From Kordiimonas sp. SCSIO 12610 (GTDB lineage: Bacteria; Pseudomonadota; Alphaproteobacteria; Sphingomonadales; Kordiimonadaceae), in NCBI RefSeq assembly GCF_024398015.1, contig NZ_CP073747.1:2304501-2368500 (forward strand): a DNA stretch of 64,000 nucleotides, written 5' to 3'. The notes under the pieces are model-generated. The model ran no database searches, had not been told where the DNA came from, and saw only the letters and a list, made by a program, of their open reading frames with translations. The stretch's first letter is position 1. The number at the start of each line of letters is the position of its first letter. The translations under genes were made by a program, and so were the position numbers. Positions 10,575 through 25,174 of the stretch are shown here, one piece after another.

Positions 10575-10943
10575 TTATAGTACCTCCGGTGCAAGCGAGA
10601 TGATTTTCATATGCTTCTTTGCACGCAATTCACGAACAACCGGGCCAAAGATACGTGTACCGATTGGTTCATGTGATTTATTAACAAGTACCGCTGCATT
10701 CCGGTCAAAGCGAATCGCTGTGCCATCCTTGCGGCGAACTTCCTTAGCAGTACGAACGATGACAGCACGGTGTACGTCACCCTTCTTAACACGACCCCGT
10801 GGGATCGCCTCTTTCACTGAGACGACGATAATGTCGCCAACTCCAGCAGTTTTACGCTTGGAACCACCAAGCACTTTAATGCACTGCACCCTCTTGGCCC
10901 CAGAGTTATCGGCCACATCGAGGTTGGTTTGCATTTGAATCAT
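10575..10943 (-). CDS. rplN: 50S ribosomal protein L14
   Basis: L14, 122 aa, exactly the usual length. [20 protein letters not shown] at the N-terminus and the basic [20 protein letters not shown] stretch are diagnostic. Located between rpsQ and rplX. Confidence 0.98.
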   Translation of the reverse strand: MIQMQTNLDVADNSGAKRVQCIKVLGGSKRKTAGVGDIIVVSVKEAIPRGRVKKGDVHRAVIVRTAKEVRRKDGTAIRFDRNAAVLVNKSHEPIGTRIFGPVVRELRAKKHMKIISLAPEVL

Positions 10944-10993
10944 GGGTTCAACCCTTTACTTAATTAAATGCCGTATTAAAGGACGATGAGGCA

Positions 10994-11230
10994 CTAAGCC
11001 TCACCACCTACAACACGCCACGACTTCAATTTCGAGATAGGGCGACATTCTTCGATACGAACAATTTCGCCAACCTTAACTTGGTTACTCTCATCATGAG
11101 CGTGGTACCTTTTAGAGCGTCGAATAATTTTGTCAACCAAAGGATGCTTCACTCGACGTTCAACTTTAACAACAACGGTTTTATCACCTTTGTCGCTTAC
11201 CACAGTTCCTTGTAATATACGCTTTGGCAT
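10994..11230 (-). CDS. rpsQ: 30S ribosomal protein S17
   Basis: S17, 78 aa, an OB-fold primary 16S binder. Starts [20 protein letters not shown] and contains [20 protein letters not shown]. Transcribed after rpmC. Confidence 0.97.
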   Translation of the reverse strand: MPKRILQGTVVSDKGDKTVVVKVERRVKHPLVDKIIRRSKRYHAHDESNQVKVGEIVRIEECRPISKLKSWRVVGGEA

Positions 11231-11240
11231 GGGCTACTCC

Positions 11241-11432
11241 TTACGCCTCAGCTGACTGGTTCAAGATCGTCAGGATACGCGCAACATCGCGGCGCACTTG
11301 ACGAGCTCTAGCAGTGTTTTCTAATTGCCCGGACGCAGCCTGAAAACGCAGGTTAAACTGCTCTTTTTTCAAACTTTCAAGCTCAACACGGAGCTCGTCT
11401 GCCGTTTTGGCACGAAGATCAGATGCCTTCAT
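11241..11432 (-). CDS. rpmC: 50S ribosomal protein L29
   Basis: Small helical L29, 63 aa, at the polypeptide exit tunnel where trigger factor and SRP dock. [20 protein letters not shown] is the family signature. Between rplP and rpsQ. Confidence 0.97.
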   Translation of the reverse strand: MKASDLRAKTADELRVELESLKKEQFNLRFQAASGQLENTARARQVRRDVARILTILNQSAEA

Positions 11433-11449
11433 TTTAAGTCTCCGTTTAC

Positions 11450-11860
11450 TTAATGCATCCGGCTTACGATACGTGTACCAACGGACAGCTTAGCTGCTGC
11501 TCGCTCGAACGCACCGCGTGCCAGTTCTTCAGAAACCCCGTCGATTTCAAACATGATACGGCCAGGTTTAACCTTGCACGCCCAGTAATCAACAGAGCCT
11601 TTACCTTTACCCATACGAACCTCAGCAGGTTTCGACGTAACAGGTGTATCAGGGAAAATTCTGATCCACACTTTACCAGACCGTTTCATGTGACGGTTCA
11701 TGGCACGACGAGCTGCCTCGATTTGACGAGCAGTTACCCGGCCAGGATCGGTTGCTTTTAAACCGAACTGACCGAAATTCAATGTAGTTCCGCCCTTGGC
11801 ATTGCCGTGGATGCGGCCCTTATGGGCTTTCCGGAACTTTGTACGTTTTGGTTGCAACAT
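11450..11860 (-). CDS. rplP: 50S ribosomal protein L16
   Basis: L16, 136 aa, near the A-site tRNA and peptidyl-transferase centre. Starts [36 protein letters not shown] and [18 protein letters not shown] are conserved. Between rpsC and rpmC. Confidence 0.98.
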   Translation of the reverse strand: MLQPKRTKFRKAHKGRIHGNAKGGTTLNFGQFGLKATDPGRVTARQIEAARRAMNRHMKRSGKVWIRIFPDTPVTSKPAEVRMGKGKGSVDYWACKVKPGRIMFEIDGVSEELARGAFERAAAKLSVGTRIVSRMH

Positions 11861-11891
11861 GTCTTGTCGCTCCTATCACTACCACCCGGCC

Positions 11892-12587
11892 TTAGCGGCG
11901 AGATGGACCACCTTGGCTTTGCGCTTCGTTTGCACGACGCTCATGAGCCATTGGGTCATGTTCCAAAATTTCGCCCTTAAACACCCATACCTTGATGCCA
12001 CAAACACCATAGGCAGTGTGCGCAGAGCCAACACCATAATCGATATCCGCACGAAGTGTGTGCAATGGCACACGACCTTCACGGTACCATTCTGTACGAG
12101 CGATCTCAGCACCGCCAAGACGACCAGAACAGTTGATACGAATACCACCAGCACCAAGGCGAATAGCGCTTTGTACTGAACGCTTCATTGCGCGGCGGAA
12201 AGCCACACGGCGCTCGAGTTGCTGTGCGATATTATCTGCGATCAATTTCGCATCAATCTCAGGCTTACGAACTTCAACGATGTTGAGGCTCACCTCAGAA
12301 GATGTGTATTTGGCAATTTTAGAACGCAGCTTTTCAATGTCTGCACCTTTTTTACCAATGATCACACCAGGGCGTGCTGAATAGATTGTCACACGGCATT
12401 TTTTCGCAGGACGTTCGATAACGACTTTTGAAATACCAGCCTGTGAAAGGTTCTTCAGAACAAACTCACGGATGCGAAGGTCTTCATGAAGAAGGCTACC
12501 ATATTCTTCGCCTTCAGCGTACCAGCGCGAATCCCAAGTGCGGTTTACACCCAGGCGCAGACCAACGGGACTTACTTTCTGACCCAT
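11892..12587 (-). CDS. rpsC: 30S ribosomal protein S3
   Basis: S3, 231 aa, part of the mRNA entry helicase. [20 protein letters not shown] at the start, KH domain with [15 protein letters not shown] near residues 75-90, and the C-terminal domain with [17 protein letters not shown]. Its start overlaps the end of rplV by 1 bp. Confidence 0.98.
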   Translation of the reverse strand: MGQKVSPVGLRLGVNRTWDSRWYAEGEEYGSLLHEDLRIREFVLKNLSQAGISKVVIERPAKKCRVTIYSARPGVIIGKKGADIEKLRSKIAKYTSSEVSLNIVEVRKPEIDAKLIADNIAQQLERRVAFRRAMKRSVQSAIRLGAGGIRINCSGRLGGAEIARTEWYREGRVPLHTLRADIDYGVGSAHTAYGVCGIKVWVFKGEILEHDPMAHERRANEAQSQGGPSRR

Positions 12588-12967
12588 TATGCTGACTCCT
12601 CAACTTCGCGCACAACGATGCGCAGACGACTGAACGGCTTAATGATCTTGCCAACACGACCGCGTGCCCGAGCACGAAAACGCTTCATTACAAGCGCTTT
12701 ACCAACGGTTGCTTCAGCAACAACAAGGCTGTCCACATCCAGGTTATGATTGTTTTCTGCGTTAGCAACTGCAGATTCCAATACTTTCTTAACGTCGATT
12801 GCATTACGGCGACGGTTGAAAGAAAGCGACGTAAGCGCCTTCTCAACTTTCATACCGCGAATGCTGGCTGCTACCAGATTAAGTTTCTGGGGCGAGCCAC
12901 GAAGCATAGTAGCTGTTGCTACCGCTTCATTATCCGCCAAACGGCGTTTTGCTGATTGCTTGCCCAC
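12587..12967 (-). CDS. rplV: 50S ribosomal protein L22
   Basis: L22, 126 aa, whose beta-hairpin lines the exit tunnel. The tunnel-loop region [20 protein letters not shown] near the C-terminus is intact, with no insertion or deletion of the kind linked to macrolide resistance that I can recognise. Confidence 0.97.
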   Translation of the reverse strand: MGKQSAKRRLADNEAVATATMLRGSPQKLNLVAASIRGMKVEKALTSLSFNRRRNAIDVKKVLESAVANAENNHNLDVDSLVVAEATVGKALVMKRFRARARGRVGKIIKPFSRLRIVVREVEESA

Positions 12968-12969
12968 AG

Positions 12970-13251
12970 TTACTTCCTCTTAGCTTTCTTGTCAGCCGCG
13001 TGACCCCAATATGTCCGGGTCGGTGAAAACTCACCAAGTTTATGACCAACCATATCGTCAGTTACATAAACAGGGATAAATTTTTGCCCGTTGTAGACAT
13101 TGAAAGTCAGCCCAACAAAGTTTGGCAGAATTGTAGACCGGCGTGACCAAGTCTGAATTACTGCGTTGCTTTTGCCGCTATCGAGAGCTGCTTCAACCTT
13201 CTTGAGAAGGTGCATGTCAACGAAAGGGCCTTTCCATACAGAGCGTGCCAT
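12970..13251 (-). CDS. rpsS: 30S ribosomal protein S19
   Basis: S19, 93 aa. [20 protein letters not shown] start, [19 protein letters not shown] core and the [20 protein letters not shown] signature. Between rplB and rplV. Confidence 0.98.
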   Translation of the reverse strand: MARSVWKGPFVDMHLLKKVEAALDSGKSNAVIQTWSRRSTILPNFVGLTFNVYNGQKFIPVYVTDDMVGHKLGEFSPTRTYWGHAADKKAKRK

Positions 13252-13263
13252 ATCTTAGACTCC

Positions 13264-14100
13264 TTAGCGTTTCTTGCGCTCATGGCGAGAACGGATGATA
13301 AACTTGTCAGACGCTTTATTAGAACGTGTACGTTTACCTTTCGTTGGTTTACCCCAAGGTGTCACTGGGTGACGACCACCAGAGGTACGACCTTCACCAC
13401 CACCATGTGGGTGATCAACCGGGTTCATGGCAACACCACGAACACTTGGTCGTTTACCAAGCCAACGATTCCGACCCGCTTTAGCGAGCTTAGTGTTTTG
13501 ATTGTCTGGGTTAGAAACAGCACCAACTGTTGCGACACACTCGCCGCGGATGATGCGAACTTCACCAGAAGACAAACGAAGCTGTGCATAGCCACGGTCA
13601 CGACCGATAAGCTGTGCGTATGCACCAGCTGAACGAGCAATCTGACCGCCTTTACCTGGTTTCATTTCCACATTGTGGATAATTGTACCAACAGGCATGC
13701 TTGAAAGTGGCATTACGTTACCAGGCTTCACGTCAACCTTTTTACCAGCGATAACAGTATCACCAGCAGCAAGGCGTTGTGGCGCAAGGATATACGCTAG
13801 TTCACCATCTTCGTATTTAATAAGCGCAATGAATGCTGTGCGGTTAGGATCGTATTCGATACGTTCCACAGTTGCCGCTACATCCCATTTAGCACGCTTA
13901 AAGTCGATTTTACGGTAAGTACGCTTGTGACCACCACCACGACGACGTGATGTGATACGGCCAGTATTGTTGCGACCACCAGATTTGGTAAGACCCTCGG
14001 TTAGCGCTTTAACAGGTTTACCCTTGTGAAGACCTTCACGGTCAACAAGAACAAGCCCACGCTGTGCCGGAGTTACCGGTTTATATTGCTTGAGTGCCAT
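13264..14100 (-). CDS. rplB: 50S ribosomal protein L2
   Basis: L2, 278 aa, needed for subunit association and peptidyl transfer. The essential histidine motif [14 protein letters not shown] is present near residues 225-238. N-terminal OB-fold and C-terminal SH3-like domain are complete. Confidence 0.98.
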   Translation of the reverse strand: MALKQYKPVTPAQRGLVLVDREGLHKGKPVKALTEGLTKSGGRNNTGRITSRRRGGGHKRTYRKIDFKRAKWDVAATVERIEYDPNRTAFIALIKYEDGELAYILAPQRLAAGDTVIAGKKVDVKPGNVMPLSSMPVGTIIHNVEMKPGKGGQIARSAGAYAQLIGRDRGYAQLRLSSGEVRIIRGECVATVGAVSNPDNQNTKLAKAGRNRWLGKRPSVRGVAMNPVDHPHGGGEGRTSGGRHPVTPWGKPTKGKRTRSNKASDKFIIRSRHERKKR

Positions 14101-14103
14101 CGG

Positions 14104-14397
14104 TTAAACCCCCGTAGTCACGTCAATGCTATGGCCTTCTTCCAAGGTAACCATGGCTTTTTTGTACTCGGCACGTTTACCGATTACACCACGGAATCTT
14201 TTTACCTTGCCTTCCTGGCGAAGCGTATTGACTTTCTTGACTTTCACACCAAAGAGCGCTTCAACCGCTGCTTTAATCGCAGGCTTGTTAGCGTCGATAG
14301 CAACTTTGAAAGTCACCTGGTTGTTTTCCGAGCCCATTGTTGCCTTCTCGGTGATAATTGGGCTCTGAATTACGTCATAATGCTTGACATCAATCAT
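14104..14397 (-). CDS. rplW: 50S ribosomal protein L23
   Basis: L23, 97 aa, trigger-factor and SRP docking site at the tunnel exit. The [20 protein letters not shown] start and the [20 protein letters not shown] loop are typical. Its ATG overlaps the rplD stop by 4 bp. Confidence 0.97.
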   Translation of the reverse strand: MIDVKHYDVIQSPIITEKATMGSENNQVTFKVAIDANKPAIKAAVEALFGVKVKKVNTLRQEGKVKRFRGVIGKRAEYKKAMVTLEEGHSIDVTTGV

Positions 14398-15014
14398 TTG
14401 AGCCTCTCCTCGAGTTTAGCAACCGCAGCCTTAGTGAGAACAAGCGTATCACGACGAAGAATGTCATATACGTTTGCGCCCTGGCTTGGGAGCACATCAA
14501 CATTTGGGATATTGCTTACAGCGCGTTTGAAGTTTTCATTCACTTCTGCACCATCAACGAAAAGAGCGTTCTTAAGGCCAAGCTTCTCTAGCTTAGCAGT
14601 AAGATCTTTTGTCTTACCATCTTTAAGTTCAGCAACATCAACAACGATGAGTTTACCGTTTGCTTGTTTTGTACTTAGCGCAGTCTTAAGACCAAGCTGA
14701 CGTACTTTCTTAGGCAAGCTGAAACCGTGATCGCGTGGGATCGGGCCAAACGCGCGTCCACCACCAATAAAGATGTTAGAGCGACGTGAACCGTGACGCG
14801 CACCGCCTCCGCCTTTCTGACGGCCGAACTTTTTACCAGTACGAGCGATATCAGAACGGAATTTAACGGCGTGTGTACCTGCGCGACGTTTCGCAAGCTG
14901 CCAGTTTACAACACGGTGCAGGATGTCTGCACGTGGTGTTACGCCAAATACTGCGTCATCAAGATCGATGTCGCCAGCCTTTTTGGCTTCTAATGTAAGA
15001 ACATTCGCCTTCAT
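14394..15014 (-). CDS. rplD: 50S ribosomal protein L4
   Basis: L4, 206 aa; in E. coli the autogenous repressor of the S10 operon. The extended tunnel loop [20 protein letters not shown] is intact. It overlaps rplW by 4 bp and follows rplC. Confidence 0.97.
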   Translation of the reverse strand: MKANVLTLEAKKAGDIDLDDAVFGVTPRADILHRVVNWQLAKRRAGTHAVKFRSDIARTGKKFGRQKGGGGARHGSRRSNIFIGGGRAFGPIPRDHGFSLPKKVRQLGLKTALSTKQANGKLIVVDVAELKDGKTKDLTAKLEKLGLKNALFVDGAEVNENFKRAVSNIPNVDVLPSQGANVYDILRRDTLVLTKAAVAKLEERLK

Positions 15015-15019
15015 GACGC

Positions 15020-15784
15020 TTATTCCTCAGTTGCTTCAGCTGGTGCTGCAGCTTCTGCCTCTGCTGCTTCCGCAGGTGCCTCAACAGGCGCCGCTTCTTC
15101 AGCCTTAGCAGGAGCGCGGAACGCTGCTGGCATAGGAAGGCCTTCAGGAAGAGCTTTCTTTGTTGCGTCAGAGATAAGAACCCAGCCCTCTTTGGAACCA
15201 GGGATACCGCCGCGAACAAGGATCAAGCCCTCATCAGCCCGTGTTTCTACAACTTCAAGGTTTTGAACAGTTGTACGTGCATCACCCATGTGACCAGCCA
15301 TTTTCTTACCTTTGAAAACGCGACCTGGATCCTGACACTGACCTGTTGAACCATGAGAACGGTGAGAGATAGAGACACCGTGTGACGCGCGAAGACCACC
15401 AAAATTGTGACGCTTCATCGCACCAGCGAAGCCTTTACCTTTGGATGTACCAACGACGTCCACTTTCTGACCAGAAATAAAGTGATCAGCAGTAAGTTCA
15501 GAACCAACCTCAACGAGGGCATCTTCGCTTACACGGAACTCGGCAACTTTCATCTTTGGTTCAACCTGCGCTTTCGCGAAGTGACCACGCATTGCCTTTG
15601 ATACGTTTTTCACCTTACGGCCACCAGCACCAAGCTGTAGTGCAGTATAGCCATCTTTTTCGTTCGTACGCTGTGCAACAACCTGACAGTTATCCAACTG
15701 TAATACTGTTACCGGTACGTGCTGACCTGCATCATTAAAGACGCGAGTCATACCAACTTTTTTTGCAAGAAGACCTGTACGCAT
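15020..15784 (-). CDS. rplC: 50S ribosomal protein L3 with acidic C-terminal tail
   Basis: L3, 254 aa. The first roughly 215 residues are a complete L3, including the loop [20 protein letters not shown] whose glutamine is the PrmB methylation site in other bacteria. The last 35 residues are almost only Ala, Glu and Pro, an extension also common in other alphaproteobacteria. Between rpsJ and rplD. Confidence 0.97.
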   Translation of the reverse strand: MRTGLLAKKVGMTRVFNDAGQHVPVTVLQLDNCQVVAQRTNEKDGYTALQLGAGGRKVKNVSKAMRGHFAKAQVEPKMKVAEFRVSEDALVEVGSELTADHFISGQKVDVVGTSKGKGFAGAMKRHNFGGLRASHGVSISHRSHGSTGQCQDPGRVFKGKKMAGHMGDARTTVQNLEVVETRADEGLILVRGGIPGSKEGWVLISDATKKALPEGLPMPAAFRAPAKAEEAAPVEAPAEAAEAEAAAPAEATEE

Positions 15785-15789
15785 TGATC

Positions 15790-16104
15790 TTATCCTTGCA
15801 GTTTAATTTCAACGTCAACGCCAGCAGCGAGGTCAAGCTTCATAAGAGCATCAACCGTTTGCGGGGTTGGGTCAATAATGTCGAGTAGACGCTTGTGCGT
15901 ACGCATTTCGAATTGCTCACGTGATTTTTTGTTCACGTGCGGGCTACGGAGAACCGTAAACTTCTCAATTCTGGTTGGCATCGGGATAGGACCACGAACC
16001 ATAGCGCCTGTGCGTTTGGCAGTATTAGCGATCTCACCAGTTGCTTGATCAAGCACACGGTGGTCGAACGCTTTTAGCCGGATGCGGATATTTTGCGCTT
16101 CCAT
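15790..16104 (-). CDS. rpsJ: 30S ribosomal protein S10 (NusE)
   Basis: S10, 104 aa, also the NusE component that couples ribosome to NusG/Nus[21 protein letters not shown] start and [20 protein letters not shown] signature. First gene of the S10 part, 57 nt after the tuf stop; no separate promoter is obvious in that gap. Confidence 0.98.
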   Translation of the reverse strand: MEAQNIRIRLKAFDHRVLDQATGEIANTAKRTGAMVRGPIPMPTRIEKFTVLRSPHVNKKSREQFEMRTHKRLLDIIDPTPQTVDALMKLDLAAGVDVEIKLQG

Positions 16105-16161
16105 TGCTTTAACACCTAATAATGAGGCGCCGGTATAAAAGCCGACGCCTAAGTTACAGAA

Positions 16162-17352
16162 TTATTCGATAATAGTTGAGACGACGCCAGCGCCCACAGT
16201 ACGGCCACCTTCACGGATCGCAAAACGAAGACCTTCGTCCATCGCGATTGGCGCGATAAGCTGAACTGTTAGGTTCACGTTATCACCAGGCATAACCATC
16301 TCTGTACCTTCTGGTAGCTCAACTGTACCTGTCACGTCAGTTGTACGGAAGTAGAACTGTGGACGGTAGTTAGCAAAGAATGGTGTGTGACGGCCACCCT
16401 CGTCTTTTGACAGGATGTATGTCTCTGCTGTGAATTTTGTGTGCGGTGTGATCGAACCAACGTGCGCAAGAACCTGACCACGCTCAACATCGTCACGTGC
16501 AACACCACGAAGAAGCGCACCAATGTTATCGCCTGCTTCACCTTGATCAAGAAGCTTACGGAACATTTCAACACCAGTAACTGTTGTTTTCGCTGTATCC
16601 TTGATACCAACGATCTCAATCTCGTCACCAACTGTTACGATACCACGCTCTACACGGCCTGTCACAACTGTACCACGACCAGAGATAGAGAATACGTCCT
16701 CAACAGGCATTAGGAACGCGCCGTCAATAGCACGATCAGGCTGTGGGATATATTCGTCAACAGCAGCCATCAGCTCAAGGATCTTCTCTTTACCGATGTT
16801 GTCGTCACGACCTTCCATTGCAGCAAGGGCAGAACCCGCAACAATCGGAATATCATCACCAGGGAATTCATAGTCAGAAAGAAGTTCACGAACTTCCATC
16901 TCTACAAGCTCAAGAAGCTCTTCGTCGTCAACCTGGTCAACTTTATTCAAGAATACTACAAGCGCTGGTACACCAACCTGACGTGCAAGAAGGATGTGCT
17001 CACGTGTTTGTGGCATTGGTCCGTCTGCTGCGTTAACAACAAGGATACCACCGTCCATCTGTGCAGCACCAGTGATCATGTTCTTCACATAGTCAGCGTG
17101 ACCTGGGCAGTCAACGTGCGCATAGTGGCGTGCTTCTGTTTCATACTCAATGTGAGCTGTTGAAATCGTAATACCACGCTCACGCTCTTCAGGAGCCTTG
17201 TCGATGTTCGCAAAATCAACCGCTTCACCGCCTTGTACTTCTGATAAAACTTTAGAAATCGCAGCTGTCAACGTCGTCTTACCATGGTCTACGTGACCAA
17301 TCGTTCCAATGTTACAGTGCGGCTTATTCCGCTCAAACTTTTCCTTAGACAT
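16162..17352 (-). CDS. tuf: Elongation factor Tu, copy 1
   Basis: Translation factor EF-Tu, 396 aa, GTPase delivering aminoacyl-tRNA. G1 GHVDHGKTT near residues 18-26, G3 DCPGHADY near 80-87, G4 NKVD near 135, followed by domains 2 and 3. It lies between fusA and rpsJ. The protein is identical to that of the copy at 33224-34414, and the genes differ at only four third-codon positions by direct comparison, while their flanks are unrelated. Confidence 0.98.
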   Translation of the reverse strand: MSKEKFERNKPHCNIGTIGHVDHGKTTLTAAISKVLSEVQGGEAVDFANIDKAPEERERGITISTAHIEYETEARHYAHVDCPGHADYVKNMITGAAQMDGGILVVNAADGPMPQTREHILLARQVGVPALVVFLNKVDQVDDEELLELVEMEVRELLSDYEFPGDDIPIVAGSALAAMEGRDDNIGKEKILELMAAVDEYIPQPDRAIDGAFLMPVEDVFSISGRGTVVTGRVERGIVTVGDEIEIVGIKDTAKTTVTGVEMFRKLLDQGEAGDNIGALLRGVARDDVERGQVLAHVGSITPHTKFTAETYILSKDEGGRHTPFFANYRPQFYFRTTDVTGTVELPEGTEMVMPGDNVNLTVQLIAPIAMDEGLRFAIREGGRTVGAGVVSTIIE

Positions 17353-17373
17353 TTTAATCTACCTTCTTATCGG

Positions 17374-17392
17374 CCCCCGGTTTTGCCGGGGG
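17374..17392 (-). promoter_or_regulatory. Strong hairpin between fusA and tuf
   Basis: A perfect 7-bp GC-rich stem (CCCCCGG/CCGGGGG, 5-nt loop) sits in the 66-nt gap. It has no T-run, so it is not a standard terminator; it may slow RNase or act as a processing site that lets tuf be expressed more than fusA (inference). Confidence 0.5.
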
Positions 17393-17418
17393 AGCCATAA
17401 CAATTATTGTTTTTTAAA

Positions 17419-19500
17419 TTAACCAGCCAATTTTGACTTGATTTCATCAGCGACAGCGTTCGGAACACCGTCATAATGGTCGAACTGCATAGTAAACTGT
17501 GCACGGCCCTGCGTGAATGAGCGAAGCTCGTTCACATAACCGAACATATTTGCCAGCGGCACCATTGCATTAACAACCGTAGCTGGACCACGAGCTTCAG
17601 AGCCCTGGATCTGACCACGACGTTTGTTAAGGTCACCAATAACATCTCCCATGTACTCATCAGGAGTTACAACTTCGACCTTCATGATTGGCTCAAGCAG
17701 TTTAATACCCGCCTGAGACGCAGCTTCACGCATCGCACCGCGACCAGCGATCTCAAACGCGAGAACACTAGAGTCAACATCGTGATATGCGCCATCCGTA
17801 AGCGTCACAGAGAAGTCAATGATCGGGAAACCGATAAGAGCACCGGATTCAGCGATATCATTAACACCCTTTTCAACACCTGGGATGTATTCTTTAGGGA
17901 TGTTACCACCCTTAATTTCGTCAGTGAATGTGATACCAGAACCACGTTCACCTGGAGTGATTGTCATTTTCACACGACCGAACTGACCAGAACCACCAGA
18001 CTGTTTCTTGTGTGTATAATCAACATCAACTGCTTTCGCGAATGTTTCACGGTATGCCACCTGAGGTGCACCCACGCTACATTCAACTTTGAATTCACGC
18101 TTCATGCGATCAACAAGAATATCAAGGTGAAGCTCACCCATACCCGCAATCACAGTCTGGCCAGATTCTTCATCAGACGTTACGCGGAAAGATGGATCCT
18201 CAGCAGCCAAACGGCTAAGCGCGATACCCATTTTCTCTTGGTCAGCTTTAGATTTCGGCTCAACCGCAACTTCGATAACTGGATCAGGGAATTCCATACG
18301 TTCAAGAATAACCTGTGAGTTATTGGCACAAAGCGTATCACCAGTTGTTGTGTTCTTAAGACCAGCAAGCGCAATGATATCACCAGCACGAGCTTCCTTG
18401 ATGTCTTCGCGGCTGTTCGAGTGCATCTCAAGCATACGACCAACTTTTTCTTTACGCTGCTTCACTGAGTTCGTTACCTGAGTACCAGCCTCAAGAACAC
18501 CAGAGTAAATACGAGCGAAAGTAAGTGATCCAACGAATGGGTCGTTCATAATTTTAAATGCAAGCGCAGAGAACGGCTCATCATCAGATGACGCACGAGC
18601 AATCTCTTTCTCATGATCGTTAGCATCCACACCTTTAATCGCTTCAACGTCAGTTGGAGCAGGCATGAAATCAACAACCGCATCAAGAAGTGGCTGAACA
18701 CCCTTGTTCTTGAAAGCTGTACCATTAAGAACAGGAACGAAGTCACCAGCGATTGTACCCTTGCGGATAGCGCCTTTGAGTTCTTCTTCAGAAATCTCCT
18801 CACCTTCGAGGTATTTCTCCATAAGAGCCTCATCAGCCTCAACAGCCGTCTCGATCATTTCCATGCGAGCAACTTCAACAGCTTCTGCAAGCTCTGGGCG
18901 TACATCAACATAGTCGTATGACGCACCAAGGTCTTCACCCTTCCAAAGAACTTCTTTGTTCTTGATAAGGTCGATCAAACCTTCGTACTCAGCCTCAGCA
19001 CCAATAGGAAGCTGAACAACGAGTGCTGTTGCACCAAGACGTTCCTTGATCATATCAACGCAGCGCTCAAAGTTAGCACCCATACGGTCCATCTTGTTGA
19101 CAAAACACATACGAGGAACGCCGTACTTATCAGCCTGACGCCAAACAGTCTCTGACTGCGGCTCAACACCAGCAACTGAATCAAATACAGCTACCGCACC
19201 ATCGAGGACACGAAGTGAACGCTCAACTTCAATTGTGAAGTCAACGTGACCAGGTGTATCGATGATATTAATGCGGTGATCATTCCAGAAACAAGTTGTT
19301 GCAGCAGAGGTAATTGTAATACCACGCTCCTGCTCTTGCTCCATCCAGTCCATAGTAGCGCCACCATCGTGCACTTCACCAATTTTGTGACTACGTCCTG
19401 TATAATAAAGAATACGTTCTGTTGTCGTTGTTTTACCAGCATCGATGTGTGCCATGATGCCGATATTGCGATAACGATCTAGTGGCGTTCTACGTGCCAT
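17419..19500 (-). CDS. fusA: Elongation factor G
   Basis: Translocase EF-G, 693 aa. G1 [13 protein letters not shown] at residues 17-29, G3 DTPGHVDF near 83-90, G4 NKMD near 137, then domains II-V with the domain IV region [15 protein letters not shown]. Length is standard. It lies between rpsG and tuf in the str part of the cluster. Confidence 0.98.
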   Translation of the reverse strand: MARRTPLDRYRNIGIMAHIDAGKTTTTERILYYTGRSHKIGEVHDGGATMDWMEQEQERGITITSAATTCFWNDHRINIIDTPGHVDFTIEVERSLRVLDGAVAVFDSVAGVEPQSETVWRQADKYGVPRMCFVNKMDRMGANFERCVDMIKERLGATALVVQLPIGAEAEYEGLIDLIKNKEVLWKGEDLGASYDYVDVRPELAEAVEVARMEMIETAVEADEALMEKYLEGEEISEEELKGAIRKGTIAGDFVPVLNGTAFKNKGVQPLLDAVVDFMPAPTDVEAIKGVDANDHEKEIARASSDDEPFSALAFKIMNDPFVGSLTFARIYSGVLEAGTQVTNSVKQRKEKVGRMLEMHSNSREDIKEARAGDIIALAGLKNTTTGDTLCANNSQVILERMEFPDPVIEVAVEPKSKADQEKMGIALSRLAAEDPSFRVTSDEESGQTVIAGMGELHLDILVDRMKREFKVECSVGAPQVAYRETFAKAVDVDYTHKKQSGGSGQFGRVKMTITPGERGSGITFTDEIKGGNIPKEYIPGVEKGVNDIAESGALIGFPIIDFSVTLTDGAYHDVDSSVLAFEIAGRGAMREAASQAGIKLLEPIMKVEVVTPDEYMGDVIGDLNKRRGQIQGSEARGPATVVNAMVPLANMFGYVNELRSFTQGRAQFTMQFDHYDGVPNAVADEIKSKLAG

Positions 19501-19525
19501 GTGACTGATCCCTAATTCCTACCAA

Positions 19526-20011
<486 letters not shown>

Positions 20012-20017
20012 TCAACC

Positions 20018-20389
20018 TTACTTCGGACGCTTCGTACCGTATTTCGAACGGCTACGACGACGATCTGCAACACCTTGTGTATCAAGGACACCACGTAGAG
20101 TGTGATAACGAACACCCGGCAAGTCTTTTACACGACCGCCGCGGATCAAAACCACAGAGTGCTCTTGAAGATTGTGACCTTCACCAGGGATGTATGAAGT
20201 TACCTCATGGCCGTTTGACAGGCGCACACGAGCAACTTTACGAAGCGCTGAGTTAGGTTTCTTAGGTGTAGTTGTATAAACACGTGTACAAACGCCACGT
20301 TTCTGAGGGCAAGCCTCAAGTGCCGGCACTTTGTTGTGCACCGGCTTTGCCTTACGCGGTTTGCGTACGAGCTGATTAATGGTAGGCAT
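20018..20389 (-). CDS. rpsL: 30S ribosomal protein S12
   Basis: Decoding-centre protein S12, 123 aa from the ATG at 20389-20387; AAGGA lies just before it. An open frame extends 29 codons further upstream but gives a non-S12 sequence, so I trimmed it. Lys43 (TPKKPNSA) and Lys88 (GGRVKDLPG) are the usual residues, so the allele looks streptomycin-sensitive. First gene of the str-S10-spc-alpha cluster. Confidence 0.97.
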   Translation of the reverse strand: MPTINQLVRKPRKAKPVHNKVPALEACPQKRGVCTRVYTTTPKKPNSALRKVARVRLSNGHEVTSYIPGEGHNLQEHSVVLIRGGRVKDLPGVRYHTLRGVLDTQGVADRRRSRSKYGTKRPK

Positions 20390-20576
20390 ATTTTTTCCTT
20401 GCCGTTTTTCTCTGTCACCATTACCGAGCCACCTCTTTTGCATGCAACAAAAGTACCTGCATCGGTGCTCAATCACTCCGACGAGGTAACTCGCTATAAT
20501 TCAATTGTATCTCTAAGCTAGCTAACCACTGCGTCTAACAAGGTTTTGTTACCACCAGTGCTCTAGCGAGGTGCGC

Positions 20577-20605
20577 AATATATGCATGCGACCTATCCTC
20601 GTCAA
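20577..20605 (-). promoter_or_regulatory. Sigma70 promoter of the rpsL-rplQ cluster, GC-rich discriminator
   Basis: Minus strand: -35 TTGACG at 20605-20600, 17-nt spacer, -10 TATATT at 20582-20577. The bases directly after the -10 are GCGCACC, a GC-rich discriminator typical of promoters inhibited by ppGpp/DksA. No equally good promoter was seen inside the downstream 18 kb, though that search was not exhaustive. Confidence 0.8.
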
Positions 20606-20772
20606 CCGAAAAAGTATCTGAGTAATATTTTACTCTTTTTCGTCGTAAAAACAGGCTATTTCGTGCTTTTTCGCCCTGTTTACACATCGCTTTGGCCCGC
20701 ATAGGTAAAATTACTGGTAGAATCACATGTAATAAAATTTCACCTGAGGCGGATATTCTAGTAACCAGATAC

Positions 20773-20804
20773 AAAAAAGGGCCCGTGATAATTCACAAGC
20801 CCTT
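20773..20804 (-). terminator. Rho-independent terminator after rpoC
   Basis: Minus strand: 12-bp stem (AAGGGCTTGTGA with TCACGGGCCCTT, two G-U pairs), 4-nt loop, then a run of T. It lies 21 nt past the rpoC stop and separates rpoBC from the rpsL cluster. Confidence 0.9.
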
Positions 20805-20825
20805 TCTAAACTCTATGAAAAGCGA

Positions 20826-25076
<4,251 letters not shown>

Positions 25077-25133
25077 TTATCTTGGCGGGCTTTTGCCCAA
25101 TCTTGCTTATCTATCGACGATAAGCCGCTCAAG

Positions 25134-25160
25134 GGAACGGGCAGAACCCTGCCCTGTTCC
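25134..25160 (-). promoter_or_regulatory. Stable hairpin in the rpoB-rpoC gap
   Basis: An 11-bp stem with a single-base bulge (GGAAC/GTTCC plus GGGCAG/CTGCCC) and a 4-nt loop sits 14 nt past the rpoB stop, with no T-run. In E. coli the rpoBC gap carries an RNase III processing hairpin; a similar role is an inference. Confidence 0.45.
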
Positions 25161-25174
25161 TCGAATTCAAACGC

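Larger units (their letters stand above)
20390..20825. other. 436-nt gap between rpoC and rpsL
   Basis: Holds, in minus-strand order, the rpoC terminator (20773-20804), a sigma70 promoter (20577-20605) and an approximately 180-nt untranslated leader of rpsL. The open frames that cross it lack ribosome-binding sites and recognisable products. Confidence 0.6.

Noticed and set aside
16441-17036. Plus-strand open frames inside tuf, repeated almost identically in the second tuf copy (33503-34225)
   Set aside because: They are antisense shadows of tuf; their conservation between copies follows from tuf gene conversion, and they have no ribosome-binding sites or recognisable products.
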